From assembly GCA_028717105.1 (NCBI GenBank), contig JAQUOM010000023.1, positions 1 to 17,641 of the forward strand: a DNA stretch of 17,641 nt, read 5' to 3'. A program made the position numbers and the translations under genes. Numbering within the stretch: position 1 is the first letter of the stretch; every line of letters starts with the position of its first letter. The notes below the pieces were generated by a model. That model had not been told where the DNA came from. It worked only from the letters and a program-made list of their open reading frames with translations, and did not search any database. Of the stretch, positions 5,608 to 13,483 are shown in pieces. This stretch comes from Candidatus Omnitrophota bacterium (GTDB lineage: Bacteria > Omnitrophota > Gorgyraeia > Velamenicoccales > Velamenicoccaceae).

Positions 5608-6067
5608 AACCGTGGACATCTACATTGACGGTTCATCGATGGGAAACCCCGGAGACGCGGGCGTAGGCGTGATTTTCTCCCAGGCCGAAGTCCCCGTAAA
5701 AAATATCTCCAGGTATATCGGGCGCCAGACCAACAATGTCGCCGAATACACGGCTTTGATCACGGCTTTACAGGAAGCCCTGACAATGAAAATCCGGCGG
5801 GTCAATATTTTTTCCGACAGCCAACTTCTTTGCCGCCAAATCACGGGCGAATATAAGGTCAAAAACGAAACAATCCGGGATCTCTTCCGACAGGCGCAAA
5901 CACTGCTGTGCAGCTTTGAAGATTACAGCATCGAGCAGATCCCGAGGGAAAAAAACAAAGGCGCCGATAAACTGGCGCGCCAGGCTGCTAAAAAACGTTC
6001 CAAAATAGACAGGATAGCCGCCCCGGGCCGCGAAACGGCCCCCGTGGGAGGAAAGTCCGAGCTCTAG
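5594..6067 (+). CDS. RNase HI family protein whose 3' end lies inside rnpB
   Basis: A 157-residue RNase HI-fold endonuclease that cleaves RNA in RNA-DNA hybrids. The DEDD catalytic set is visible: D12 in IYIDGSS, E51 in NNVAEYTAL, D75 in IFSDSQL and D125 in KNKGADKLA. The sequence lacks the long basic handle region of E. coli RNase HI and matches the shorter type seen in many Gram-positive and actinobacterial genomes. The start ATG 5594 overlaps the upstream stop by 14 bases, implying coupling. The conserved domain ends near residue 132; residues 135-157 (KIDRIAAPGRETAP and on) are encoded by the 5' strand of RNase P RNA, and the stop lies a few bases after the conserved GAGGAAAGTCCG. Those last residues are probably a non-essential tail. 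Confidence 0.92.
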   Translation: MFNLKTVDIYIDGSSMGNPGDAGVGVIFSQAEVPVKNISRYIGRQTNNVAEYTALITALQEALTMKIRRVNIFSDSQLLCRQITGEYKVKNETIRDLFRQAQTLLCSFEDYSIEQIPREKNKGADKLARQAAKKRSKIDRIAAPGRETAPVGGKSEL

Positions 6068-6441
6068 AGGACAGCGCAGCGGCTAACAACCGCCTCCGTT
6101 ACATTGCGTGACGGACGGATCAGAGCCACAGAGACGAGTCCCCCCACTGATTCGCTTTTGCGAATGCAAAACGATTCAGTGGGGGGGGTGAAACGCGGCA
6201 ATCTCTGCGCAGAGCAATGCCAAATAGGTCCTGACATCTTCCCCTTGGCATCAAGGGGAAGAAATAGGATGGTCCGTCTGAAGACGTCAGGACGGGTTGG
6301 CTGCTAGATCCCGCCAAGCAATTGGCGAGACCAGTCGAATGGCTATCGCCCCCGCCGTTTTGTTTCGCTTTTGGTGAGACCAGGCGAACCAAAACGAAAC
6401 AGCGGGGGAGACAAAACTCGGCTTATATGTCTATTTTGAAC
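5997..6441 (+). ncRNA. rnpB: RNase P RNA, bacterial type A
   Basis: Catalytic RNA of RNase P, which trims tRNA 5' leaders. The conserved landmarks are in order: GAGGAAAGTCCG (6048-6059), CACAGAGACGAG (about 6127-6138), GTGAAACGCGG (6188-6198), AGCAATGCCAAATAGG (6213-6228) and ACAAAACTCGGCTTA (6411-6425). The closing helix P1 pairs 5997-6011 with 6428-6441, with one bulged base at 6001. Two arms are lengthened: one stem with CCCCCACTGA/TCAGTGGGGG (6141-6150 with 6176-6185, P12 by position) and one with CCCCCGC/GCGGGGG (6349-6355 with 6402-6408, P19 by position). The 5' end overlaps RNase HI by 71 bases. No convincing promoter precedes it inside that gene (a weak TAAAAA is at 5989-5994), so it may be cut from a longer transcript. 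Confidence 0.95.
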
Positions 6442-6448
6442 ACGGCCT

Positions 6449-6489
6449 CAATCCATGCTTATCCTTTCACAAAGGATAAGCATGGATTG
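6449..6489 (+). other. Perfect 19-bp hairpin with 3-base loop after rnpB
   Basis: Bases 6449-6467 pair without mismatch with 6471-6489 around loop CAC, beginning 7 bases after rnpB ends. There is no T run after it (TCCGGCC follows), so it is not a standard intrinsic terminator, but a perfect stem of this length is very unlikely by chance. It may block readthrough or protect the RNA end. From 6490 to 6680 I see only a smaller 7-bp stem (6533-6539 with 6555-6561), a direct repeat of ACGCTGACAG (6547-6556, 6619-6628) and no gene. Confidence 0.65.
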
Positions 6490-6680
6490 TCCGGCCAATC
6501 CGTTCCGCGAAGGATAAAAGACGAACGCCTCTCGCCTCTGGCTTAAACGCTGACAGAGGCGCGCAAGCGACCAAACCAGCAAATTCAGCGCAAAAACGAC
6601 CCAAGGTTTCTGCAAAGGACGCTGACAGGGCCCCGGGTCAACTCCAGACAAAAGATTCAGCGGGAAATTGAGAGGTTAGC

Positions 6681-7439
6681 ATGTCAGGGCACTCAAAATG
6701 GGCAAGTATCAAACATAAAAAAGCGGCGATCGACGCTAAACGCGGCCAGCTCTTCACAAAGCTGATCAAAGAACTGACGGCGGCGGCGCGTTCCGGCGGC
6801 GGTAACATGGACACCAATATCCGCCTGCGCACGGCTGTGGCAAAAGCCAAAGAAGGCAACATGCCGTGGGACAATATTGAAAAAGCGATCATGCGGGGAA
6901 CGGGGGAGCTTCCCGGCATAACTTACGAAGAGGTGACCTACGAAGGTTATGGGCCCGCCGGGATCGCCATTCTGATAGACGTCGTGACGGACAACAAAAA
7001 CAGGACGACGGCTGAGCTGCGTAACATGATGTCAAAAAAAGGGGGCAACATGGCCTCCGCGGGCGCCGTCAGCTTCCTGTTCCAGAAAAAAGGTTTCATC
7101 ACGGTCGACAAGAAAACCATCGATGAGGACAAGCTGATGGACATCGTCCTCAATGCCGGGGCCGAGGACATGAAGAGCGAAGGCGACCAGCACGAAATCA
7201 CGACGCAACCGCAGGACCTGGAAGCCGTCAAGAATGCGATCAGCGCCAAAAAAATCCCGATGGGAACAGCCGAGATCACCATGATCCCGACAACAACCAT
7301 TAAGATCACGGAAAAAAATACGGCCAACACGATCCTGTCGTTAATGGACACGTTGGAAGAACATGAAGACGTCCAGCACGTCTACGCCAATTTCGACATT
7401 CCCGACGAACTGCTCGAATCGGCGGAAGAATCAGAATAG
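6681..7439 (+). CDS. yebC: YebC/PmpR/TACO1 family protein
   Basis: A 252-residue member of the YebC family. Visible marks are the start MSGHSKWASIKHKKAAIDAKRG, KAKEGNMPWDNIEKAI, the YEGYGPAGIAILIDVVTDN segment, and RTTAELR, all strongly conserved. Family members act as transcription regulators in some bacteria and as translation factors helping ribosomes through difficult stretches, for example human TACO1; the present role cannot be chosen from sequence. It is cytoplasmic. A GAGAGG ribosome-binding site sits 6 bases before ATG 6681. It is followed by ruvC after 9 bases, the usual bacterial order yebC-ruvC-ruvA. Confidence 0.96.
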   Translation: MSGHSKWASIKHKKAAIDAKRGQLFTKLIKELTAAARSGGGNMDTNIRLRTAVAKAKEGNMPWDNIEKAIMRGTGELPGITYEEVTYEGYGPAGIAILIDVVTDNKNRTTAELRNMMSKKGGNMASAGAVSFLFQKKGFITVDKKTIDEDKLMDIVLNAGAEDMKSEGDQHEITTQPQDLEAVKNAISAKKIPMGTAEITMIPTTTIKITEKNTANTILSLMDTLEEHEDVQHVYANFDIPDELLESAEESE

Positions 7440-7448
7440 AAGGGACGT

Positions 7449-7985
7449 ATGCTCATCCTCGGCATCGATCCGGGTTTGCATGTGACGGGCTACGGCCTCA
7501 TCGAAGCGGACCACCGGGGTTTTATTATCCGGCATGCCGGTTTTATCAAAACCCGGCTCAAGGACGGCTTGCCCAAACGCCTGACGCAAATTCACCGGGA
7601 ATTATCGCAGATCGTGGAGCGGTATAAACCGGAGGCGCTGGTGCTTGAAAAACTCTATGCGCATTATAGACACCCTGTAACGGCATCGCTTTTAGGGCAC
7701 GCGCGGGGCGTGATTTGCATGCTTGCGGACGAGAAACAGGTCCCTTTCTTCGAATATCCGGCTACCCGCGTCAAAAAGATCACCACGGGCAAGGGGCACG
7801 CCTCCAAAGAACAGGTCCAAAAAATGATAGAACACTCTTTCGGCGCGGCGCACGCTTCGCTGGGGCCCGTGGATACGACCGACGCTGTTTCTCTGGCTGT
7901 CACGCACGCATTTGAAATACGGCAGCGCAGGAATCTCGAGACAAAAACAGCCCGCGGCCCCAAAGAAAATTTTCACAAAACTTGA
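7449..7985 (+). CDS. ruvC: Holliday junction endonuclease RuvC
   Basis: A 178-residue endonuclease that resolves Holliday junctions in recombination by paired cuts, working with RuvAB. The four acidic catalytic positions of the RNase H-like fold are present: D7 in GIDPGL, E67 in VLEKLY, and D142 and D145 in VDTTDAVSLAVTH. Length matches the family. The start ATG 7449 follows AAGGGA. It ends 4 bases before ruvA, and no ruvB follows, so the motor subunit must be encoded elsewhere. Confidence 0.96.
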   Translation: MLILGIDPGLHVTGYGLIEADHRGFIIRHAGFIKTRLKDGLPKRLTQIHRELSQIVERYKPEALVLEKLYAHYRHPVTASLLGHARGVICMLADEKQVPFFEYPATRVKKITTGKGHASKEQVQKMIEHSFGAAHASLGPVDTTDAVSLAVTHAFEIRQRRNLETKTARGPKENFHKT

Positions 7986-7989
7986 TCCC

Positions 7990-8619
7990 ATGATCGCAAG
8001 AATCGGCGGCAAACTCATAGAAAAACGCAAACATTCTGTCGTCCTGGAGAATCACGGCATTGCTTATGAAGTCTTCCTGCCTACGATCACCTTGTCTGCC
8101 ATCGAGAACTTCATCGACCAAGACGGCTGCATACGCTTTATCACGTACCATTATCATCATCTGGAGCCGTCGCGCAGCACGCCTGTGCTCATCGGTTTCA
8201 CAAACGAGATAGAGAAAGAGTTCTTTGAGGAATTCATCACTGTTTCCGGTATCGGGCCCAAGGCGGCCCTCAGGGCCCTGAATACATCCATCACGGCCAT
8301 CGCGCGCGCCATCGACCAGGCGGACGCGTCTTTCTTAAGGTCTTTGCCGGGTATCGGGCCGCAGCGCGCCAAAGAGATCATTGCCAAACTGCAGGGAAAA
8401 ATCGGAAAATTCGGCCTGATCCAGGAATCCAAATCCGCAGCAACGGCGGCCGCTCTCCCCAAAGACGTCATGGATGAAGCCGTAGATATCCTGATGCAGC
8501 TGCAGTACAAGAAAAATGAAGCCAAAGAGATGGTCCAGGAAGCCGTCAAAAAACAATCGCAATTCAGGGACGTTGAAGAACTGCTGAATTTCGTTTACAA
8601 ACAAAAGATCAAACACTAA
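7990..8619 (+). CDS. ruvA: Holliday junction branch-migration protein RuvA
   Basis: A 209-residue RuvA that forms the tetramer holding Holliday junctions for RuvB. Domain I is MIARIGGKLIEK...AYEVFLPT. Two helix-hairpin-helix motifs follow: SGIGPKAALRAL and LPGIGPQRAKEII. A flexible segment then leads to the C-terminal three-helix domain that binds RuvB (VMDEAVDILMQLQYKKNEA). The ATG at 7990 gives a standard N-terminus; in-frame starts further upstream lie inside ruvC and have no family match. It lacks a good ribosome-binding site and is probably coupled to ruvC, whose stop is 4 bases away. Confidence 0.95.
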   Translation: MIARIGGKLIEKRKHSVVLENHGIAYEVFLPTITLSAIENFIDQDGCIRFITYHYHHLEPSRSTPVLIGFTNEIEKEFFEEFITVSGIGPKAALRALNTSITAIARAIDQADASFLRSLPGIGPQRAKEIIAKLQGKIGKFGLIQESKSAATAAALPKDVMDEAVDILMQLQYKKNEAKEMVQEAVKKQSQFRDVEELLNFVYKQKIKH

Positions 8620-8668
8620 GGATGGAAATCCGACCCCTCATGACGAGGGCCAAAATGCCGAGCGCCTT

Positions 8669-9415
8669 ATGAGCGATATTCTTGATTCAGAAAAGATAAA
8701 ATCGGAGCTGGAATCGCTGATCTTCGTCAATAATAAACCCCTGCTCCTGGAAGACTTAAAAAAAGTCTTCCCGAACCTCGAGACGTCCGATATCCGCCAG
8801 CTGATCGAAACGCTCAAAAGAGAATATGAGGAACGGTCCAGCGGCATCCGGATCGTCGAGATCGCCGGCGGCTTTCAGATGGTGACCGCACCGGAATGCG
8901 CGGACATCATCAAAGAATTCTATAAGATCAAGCACACGGAAAAATTAACCGGGCCTTCTCTGGAAGCCCTCGCGATCATCGCCTATAAACAGCCTGTGAC
9001 GCGCATCGACATTGAAGCTGTCCGCGGCGTCAATTGCGACGGCGTCGTCAAGAGCCTGCTTGAAAAAAACCTGATCCGTATTGTCGGCCGCAAAGAAGTC
9101 ATCGGCCGGCCTTTTGTCTACGGGACGACCCGCTTCTTTCTGGATTACTTCGGCCTAAAATCCTTGAATGAACTGCCGAAGATCGAAGAGTTCGCCCAGC
9201 AGGACATGCTCAAGAACATGCAGCTGGCTTCAGGAGAGGCAGAGATCACACCGCTCTCCAGCGAAGAAGAACAAAGCTTAAGCCTGGAATCCCAGGGTGA
9301 CGACCGCCCGGCGGACCCCGCCGAGACGCAAGACGAAAAACCCGCCGATCCCGGTGAAACAATGCAAGAAACAGAGCCTTCTATCCTCAAGGAGACGTCC
9401 GATGGCCATCAATAA
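8669..9415 (+). CDS. scpB: Segregation and condensation protein ScpB with acidic C-terminal tail
   Basis: A 248-residue ScpB, the winged-helix partner of ScpA and SMC in the chromosome condensin. The N-terminal wing covers residues 4-75 (IKSELESLIFVNNKPLLLEDL). The conserved centre is TGPSLEALAIIAYKQPVTRIDIEAVRGVN, followed by EVIGRPFVYGTTRFFLDYFGL, diagnostic for ScpB. The core ends near residue 175. After it comes a tail of about 60 residues rich in E, D, P and S with two similar units, RPADPAETQDE and KPADPGETMQE, probably disordered. No scpA is next to it in the window. The ATG at 8669 lacks a strong ribosome-binding site. Its end overlaps the pheA start by 14 bases. Confidence 0.93.
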   Translation: MSDILDSEKIKSELESLIFVNNKPLLLEDLKKVFPNLETSDIRQLIETLKREYEERSSGIRIVEIAGGFQMVTAPECADIIKEFYKIKHTEKLTGPSLEALAIIAYKQPVTRIDIEAVRGVNCDGVVKSLLEKNLIRIVGRKEVIGRPFVYGTTRFFLDYFGLKSLNELPKIEEFAQQDMLKNMQLASGEAEITPLSSEEEQSLSLESQGDDRPADPAETQDEKPADPGETMQETEPSILKETSDGHQ

Positions 9416-10466
9416 GATCCGTAAAGAGATCGATTCGATCGACAAAGAAATCGTCAAACTCCTCAACCTGAGGGCGGGCCGCATCCTTGACATCGGCAAG
9501 ATGAAAAACAAACTGGGAGAAGCGATCTACGTCCCGGCCAGGGAGCAGGAGATCTTTTCAAAAATCGCGGCGGCCAACCGGGGGCCTCTGGACAAAGAAG
9601 CCCTGATCGCTGTCTATCGGGAAATCATGAGCGCGTCCCTGGCCCTGGAGAAACCACTCGTCATTGCGTATCTGGGACCGCGGGCCACGTTCACCCATTT
9701 GGCAGCCCTTAAAAAATTCGGGTCCAGTGTCTCTTACCTCTCCTGCAATACCATTACGGATGTTTTTCTGGAGGTAGAAAAAGACAACGCAGACTACGGT
9801 GTCATCCCCATCGAGAACTCCATCGAAGGGGCGGTCTCCCATACACTCGACATGCTGGTTGATTCGGACCTCAAGATCTGCTCGCAGGTCCTGTTGGATA
9901 TTTCCCATAACCTGCTCTCGAAGTCCCCGAAAAACGCGATTCGGCGGATCTATTCCAACCCGCAGGTCTTCGGCCAATGCCGCCTCTGGCTGGAAAGCAA
10001 CCTGCCGAAGGCCGATCTGATCGAAGTTTCAAGCACCACCCGTGCGGCCCAAATCGCCGCCAAAGAGCGTTCCTCGGCCTGTATCGCGTCGATTTTGGCC
10101 GCCAAAGAATACGGCCTCAAGATCATAGCCAGAGAGATCGAGGACAGCCCGCACAATATCACGCGTTTTCTTGTCGTCGGAAAATCAGAGGCTCAAAAGA
10201 CGGGCGGCGACAAAACGTCTATCATGTTTTCGATCAAAGACAGGGTAGGGGCCCTGCACGACATGCTTCTGCCGTTCAAGAAATACGGCATCAATTTAAC
10301 AAAAATCGAATCCCGCCCCTCTAAAAAGAGGGCGTGGGACTACTTTTTCTTCGTCGACATTATCGGACACATAGAAGATGAAAAAATCAAAAAGGCCCTC
10401 AAAAACCTGGAAAATAAATGCAAATTTCTAAAGGTCCTGGGGTCTTATCCCATTTCAGAATCATAA
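9402..10466 (+). CDS. pheA: Bifunctional chorismate mutase / prephenate dehydratase PheA
   Basis: A 354-residue fused enzyme for phenylalanine synthesis: chorismate to prephenate to phenylpyruvate. Residues 1-83 are the AroQ-type mutase (IRKEIDSIDKEIVKLLNLRAG). Residues 86-262 are the dehydratase with LGPRATFTHLAA, GVIPIENSIEGAVSHT, SSTTRAAQIAA and NITRFLVV. Residues 271-350 are an ACT domain (GALHDMLLPFKKYGINL, then KIESRPSKK), the usual site of feedback by phenylalanine, so allosteric inhibition is expected. One dehydratase position usually Gly is Ala (A95); its effect is unknown. ATG 9402 has AAGGAG 7 bases upstream and lies inside scpB's end. A longer in-frame reading to 9297 has no family match. 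Confidence 0.95.
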   Translation: MAINKIRKEIDSIDKEIVKLLNLRAGRILDIGKMKNKLGEAIYVPAREQEIFSKIAAANRGPLDKEALIAVYREIMSASLALEKPLVIAYLGPRATFTHLAALKKFGSSVSYLSCNTITDVFLEVEKDNADYGVIPIENSIEGAVSHTLDMLVDSDLKICSQVLLDISHNLLSKSPKNAIRRIYSNPQVFGQCRLWLESNLPKADLIEVSSTTRAAQIAAKERSSACIASILAAKEYGLKIIAREIEDSPHNITRFLVVGKSEAQKTGGDKTSIMFSIKDRVGALHDMLLPFKKYGINLTKIESRPSKKRAWDYFFFVDIIGHIEDEKIKKALKNLENKCKFLKVLGSYPISES

Positions 10467-10477
10467 GAAGAAAAACC

Positions 10478-11572
10478 ATGAATCTCATACGCGAAGACAT
10501 CAACGATATTGAAGCCTACAAACCCGGCAAACCTATTGAGGAGGTCCGGCGGGAACTCGGCTTGAACAACATTGTCAAGCTGGCGTCCAACGAGAACCCT
10601 TTGGGGCCGTCTCCCCGGGCGCTGACAGCCGTCAAAAAGGCCCTGCGAACCCTGAACCGCTACCCCGAAGGCAGCTGTTTTAATCTCAAGAGGAAACTGG
10701 CGAAGGTCCTCGGCATCCATGAAGGCAACCTCATGTTCGGGAACGGTTCCGATGAACTTATCGACGTCATCCTCAAGGTCATCAAAGCGCCGGATGCCGA
10801 CATCATCACTTCGGACGCGACCTTCGTCGAATACAAGATCGGCGGCCGCGTCAACGGTTTCCGTATCATAACGGTCCCCTTGAAAGATTTTACCTTCGAC
10901 CTTCCGGCGATGCTGGAACGCGTCACACCGAAGACAAAAGCCGTTTTTATCGCCAATCCCAATAATCCGACAGGGACTTATGTCACGGCGGCGGCGGTTT
11001 CCGATTTTCTCGCCCGGATCCCCGAGAATGTCCTGGTCGTTTTCGACGAAGCCTATTTCGAATTTGTGGATGAAAAGGACTTCCCGCGCACTCTTGAACT
11101 TTTTCGGAAGGGCGGACGCCGGAATATCGCCATCCTGCGGACTTTCTCAAAAATTTACGGCCTGGCGGGCCTGCGCGTCGGCTATATGATCGCCGCAGAA
11201 GATTTTATCGGCGCCGCCGAACGCGTCCGCCAGCCTTTTAATGTCAACAGCCTGGCGCAGGCCGCCGCCTGCGCCGCCTTGGACGACAGGGCCTTCGTGC
11301 GCAAAAGCCGACAGCTCGTCCGGCGCGAGAAACGCCTCATGTACAAGGCCTTCGCGAAACTCGGGATCTGGTTTAAAAAAAGCGCGGCCAATTTCATTTT
11401 CATCCGTACGAACAAAGACACGCAGGAACTTTTTACCGAACTTCTCAGGCAAGGCGTCATCATTCGGGATATGAGCTCTTTTCGCCTGAACCGTTATTCC
11501 CGCGTAACGATCGGGACAAAAAAGGAAAACCTGAAATTACTGAACGCGCTCAAAAATATCAAAAGACTGTAA
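10478..11572 (+). CDS. hisC: Histidinol-phosphate/aromatic aminotransferase (HisC family)
   Basis: A 364-residue class I/II PLP aminotransferase. The family marks are NENPLGPSP near residues 38-46, GNGSDELI, FIANPNNPTGTY (N163 region), D190 and Y193 in FDEAYFEF, and the PLP lysine K225 in RTFSKIYGLAGLRVGY. By family it converts imidazole-acetol phosphate to histidinol phosphate, and many homologues also transaminate phenylpyruvate and hydroxyphenylpyruvate. Its place between pheA and aroF, away from other his genes, suggests the aromatic role is at least part of its job; that is inference. ATG 10478 gives the standard N-terminus, 11 bases after the pheA stop. An in-frame start at 10418 would overlap pheA and adds residues without a match. 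Confidence 0.92.
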   Translation: MNLIREDINDIEAYKPGKPIEEVRRELGLNNIVKLASNENPLGPSPRALTAVKKALRTLNRYPEGSCFNLKRKLAKVLGIHEGNLMFGNGSDELIDVILKVIKAPDADIITSDATFVEYKIGGRVNGFRIITVPLKDFTFDLPAMLERVTPKTKAVFIANPNNPTGTYVTAAAVSDFLARIPENVLVVFDEAYFEFVDEKDFPRTLELFRKGGRRNIAILRTFSKIYGLAGLRVGYMIAAEDFIGAAERVRQPFNVNSLAQAAACAALDDRAFVRKSRQLVRREKRLMYKAFAKLGIWFKKSAANFIFIRTNKDTQELFTELLRQGVIIRDMSSFRLNRYSRVTIGTKKENLKLLNALKNIKRL

Positions 11573-11623
11573 CCTTAAGGCTTGCGTCATTCGCGCCACG
11601 CATCAATGCAAGGAGGATTTTAG

Positions 11624-12640
11624 ATGATTATCGTTCTGCGACCGAATGCAACACAAGAAGATATTGACCACGTCCTGGACCGTGCGGCAAAGCTGGGGCT
11701 GAAACCGCACATTTCCAAAGGCACCGAAAGGACCATCATCGGATTGATCGGGCCGGAAGACGCCCTCAGGGCCATCCCCCTGGAGGCCTTTCACGGCGTC
11801 GAAAACGTCATCCCGGTCCTCGCACCCTACAAGCTTGTCTCCCGGGAATTCAAAAAAGAAAACTCCGTCATCACGATCGGAGAACATCTCAAGATCGGCG
11901 CCAAAAAAGTCGTCGTATTAGCCGGCCCGTGCGCTATTGAAAACGAAAACCTTCTCATGGAAATCGGCGAAGAAGTCAAATTCGCCGGCGCCTCTATCCT
12001 AAGAGGAGGAGCCTATAAACCGAGGACTTCGCCTTATGCATTCCAGGGGCTGGGCCTGGAAGGCTTGAAGATCCTTGCGCGCGTCAGCAAAAAACTCAAC
12101 ATGCCCACGGTAACGGAGGTCATGGACGTCCGCGACGTCGGCACCGTTGCGCAATACGCCGACATCCTGCAGATTGGCGCGCGCAACATGCAGAATTTCA
12201 ATCTTCTCAAAGAAGTCGGCCTGACCCGTAAGCCGGTCCTGCTCAAGAGGGGCTTGGCCTGTACCGTGAAAGAGCTCCTGATGTCGGCGGAATACATCAT
12301 GGCCGAAGGCAACCACAACGTGATCCTGTGCGAACGGGGCATCAGGACATTCGAAGACGCCACCCGTAATACCTTCGACGTCAGCGCCATCCCCGTCGTC
12401 AAGCAGCTTTCTCATTTGCCCATCATCGCAGACCCGAGCCACGCGGCGGGAAAATGGAACCTCGTCGGACCGCTGGCCTGCGCTGCGGTTGCGGCCGGGG
12501 CCGACGGCCTCATCATCGAGGCGCACACAAAACCGGAAGAAGCCCTTTCGGACGGAGTCCAGTCGCTGCTTCCTGAAAAATTGACCAGCCTCATGCAAAG
12601 CCTGGAAAAGATCGCGTTAGCAATCCACAGGGAGATCTGA
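11624..12640 (+). CDS. aroF: DAHP synthase, type I-beta, with N-terminal ferredoxin-like domain
   Basis: A 338-residue 3-deoxy-D-arabino-heptulosonate-7-phosphate synthase, the first step of the shikimate pathway, joining phosphoenolpyruvate and erythrose 4-phosphate. Residues 1-70 form a small ferredoxin-like domain (MIIVLRPNATQEDIDHVLD) like that of Thermotoga DAHP synthase, which gives feedback control. The barrel has VLAGPCAIEN, RGGAYKPRTSPYAFQG, LQIGARNMQNF, LLKRGLA, ILCERGIRTFE and DPSHAAGK, the metal and substrate motifs of the I-beta class. AAGGAGG (11609-11615) is a strong ribosome-binding site. The gene symbol is the usual name for this reaction; subtype naming varies. It overlaps tyrA by one base. 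Confidence 0.95.
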   Translation: MIIVLRPNATQEDIDHVLDRAAKLGLKPHISKGTERTIIGLIGPEDALRAIPLEAFHGVENVIPVLAPYKLVSREFKKENSVITIGEHLKIGAKKVVVLAGPCAIENENLLMEIGEEVKFAGASILRGGAYKPRTSPYAFQGLGLEGLKILARVSKKLNMPTVTEVMDVRDVGTVAQYADILQIGARNMQNFNLLKEVGLTRKPVLLKRGLACTVKELLMSAEYIMAEGNHNVILCERGIRTFEDATRNTFDVSAIPVVKQLSHLPIIADPSHAAGKWNLVGPLACAAVAAGADGLIIEAHTKPEEALSDGVQSLLPEKLTSLMQSLEKIALAIHREI

Positions 12641-13473
12641 TGGCCGAACCTTTGTTCCGAAAAATAACCATCGTGGGGGTCGGCCTCCTGGGCGGCTCCA
12701 TCGGAAAAGCGGCCAGAAAACACGGCCTGGGACGCGAAATCTGCGGGTTTTCCCGCCATCCGAAAAAAATAGTACTGGCCAAACGCCTGGGTTTGATCGA
12801 TACGGGTACGGACTGTTTTGCCGAGGCCGTTGAAAACAGCGACCTCATCGTACTCTGCTCGCCCGTGGAAGACATTAAAATGAGGCTGCGTCAGCTCAAA
12901 CAACTCGGGATCACCCGTACCCTCGTCACAGATGTCGGAAGCACAAAACGGGAAATCATCCGTGCGGCCCGGGGCCTTAATTTCGTCGGCAGCCATCCTT
13001 TGGCAGGTTCGGAACAAAGCGGCATGAAATACGCCAACCACCGCCTTTTGGAACAATCGCTATGCATCGTCACAGAGGACGGGGCGCAAAAAAAATCCAT
13101 CGCAACCGTCCGCCGCTTCTGGAACGCCATGGGGAGCCGCGTCGTCGTGATGAAAGCCCGCGTACACGATCAAGCCCTGGGATTCACAAGCCACCTTCCT
13201 CATGCCGTGGCTTTTGCCCTCATGGCCGCTGTTCCGCCGCACCTGGAACATCTGGCGGCAGGCGGCTTGAAAGATTCAACGCGCATCGCCATGTCTAGTC
13301 CTGAACTCTGGAAAGACATCTTTCTCTCTAATCGGGGAAACATACTCAAGGGCCTCAGCGTCTTCGAACGATCCCTCAAGCGTCTCAAAGATGCCATCGC
13401 CGCAAGGAACACGGCATCGCTTTTGAAAATCCTGAAAACTTCCCGGCAAAAACGGGGAAGACTCCCGTCCTAA
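12640..13473 (+). CDS. tyrA: Prephenate (or arogenate) dehydrogenase TyrA
   Basis: A 277-residue dehydrogenase of tyrosine synthesis that oxidises and decarboxylates prephenate or arogenate. The Rossmann motif GVGLLGGSIG begins at residue 13; DVGSTK (residues 98-103), GSHPLAGSEQSG (H119) and TSHLPHAVA (H185, H188) are the family core. After the second beta strand it reads CGFSRHP; Ser-Arg rather than an acidic residue hints at NADP over NAD, which is inference. It has no ACT domain, so feedback may be weaker or direct. ATG 12640 shares one base with the aroF stop (TGATG), a sign of tight coupling. Confidence 0.95.
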   Translation: MAEPLFRKITIVGVGLLGGSIGKAARKHGLGREICGFSRHPKKIVLAKRLGLIDTGTDCFAEAVENSDLIVLCSPVEDIKMRLRQLKQLGITRTLVTDVGSTKREIIRAARGLNFVGSHPLAGSEQSGMKYANHRLLEQSLCIVTEDGAQKKSIATVRRFWNAMGSRVVVMKARVHDQALGFTSHLPHAVAFALMAAVPPHLEHLAAGGLKDSTRIAMSSPELWKDIFLSNRGNILKGLSVFERSLKRLKDAIAARNTASLLKILKTSRQKRGRLPS

Positions 13474-13483
13474 CATACCCGAT

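Noticed and set aside
6104..6546. Several open frames inside and just after rnpB
   Set aside because: They overlap RNase P RNA landmarks and the 19-bp hairpin, and no protein family is recognisable.
11999..12598. 199-residue open frame on the - strand opposite the DAHP synthase gene
   Set aside because: Shadow of a strongly conserved gene with no family marks of its own.
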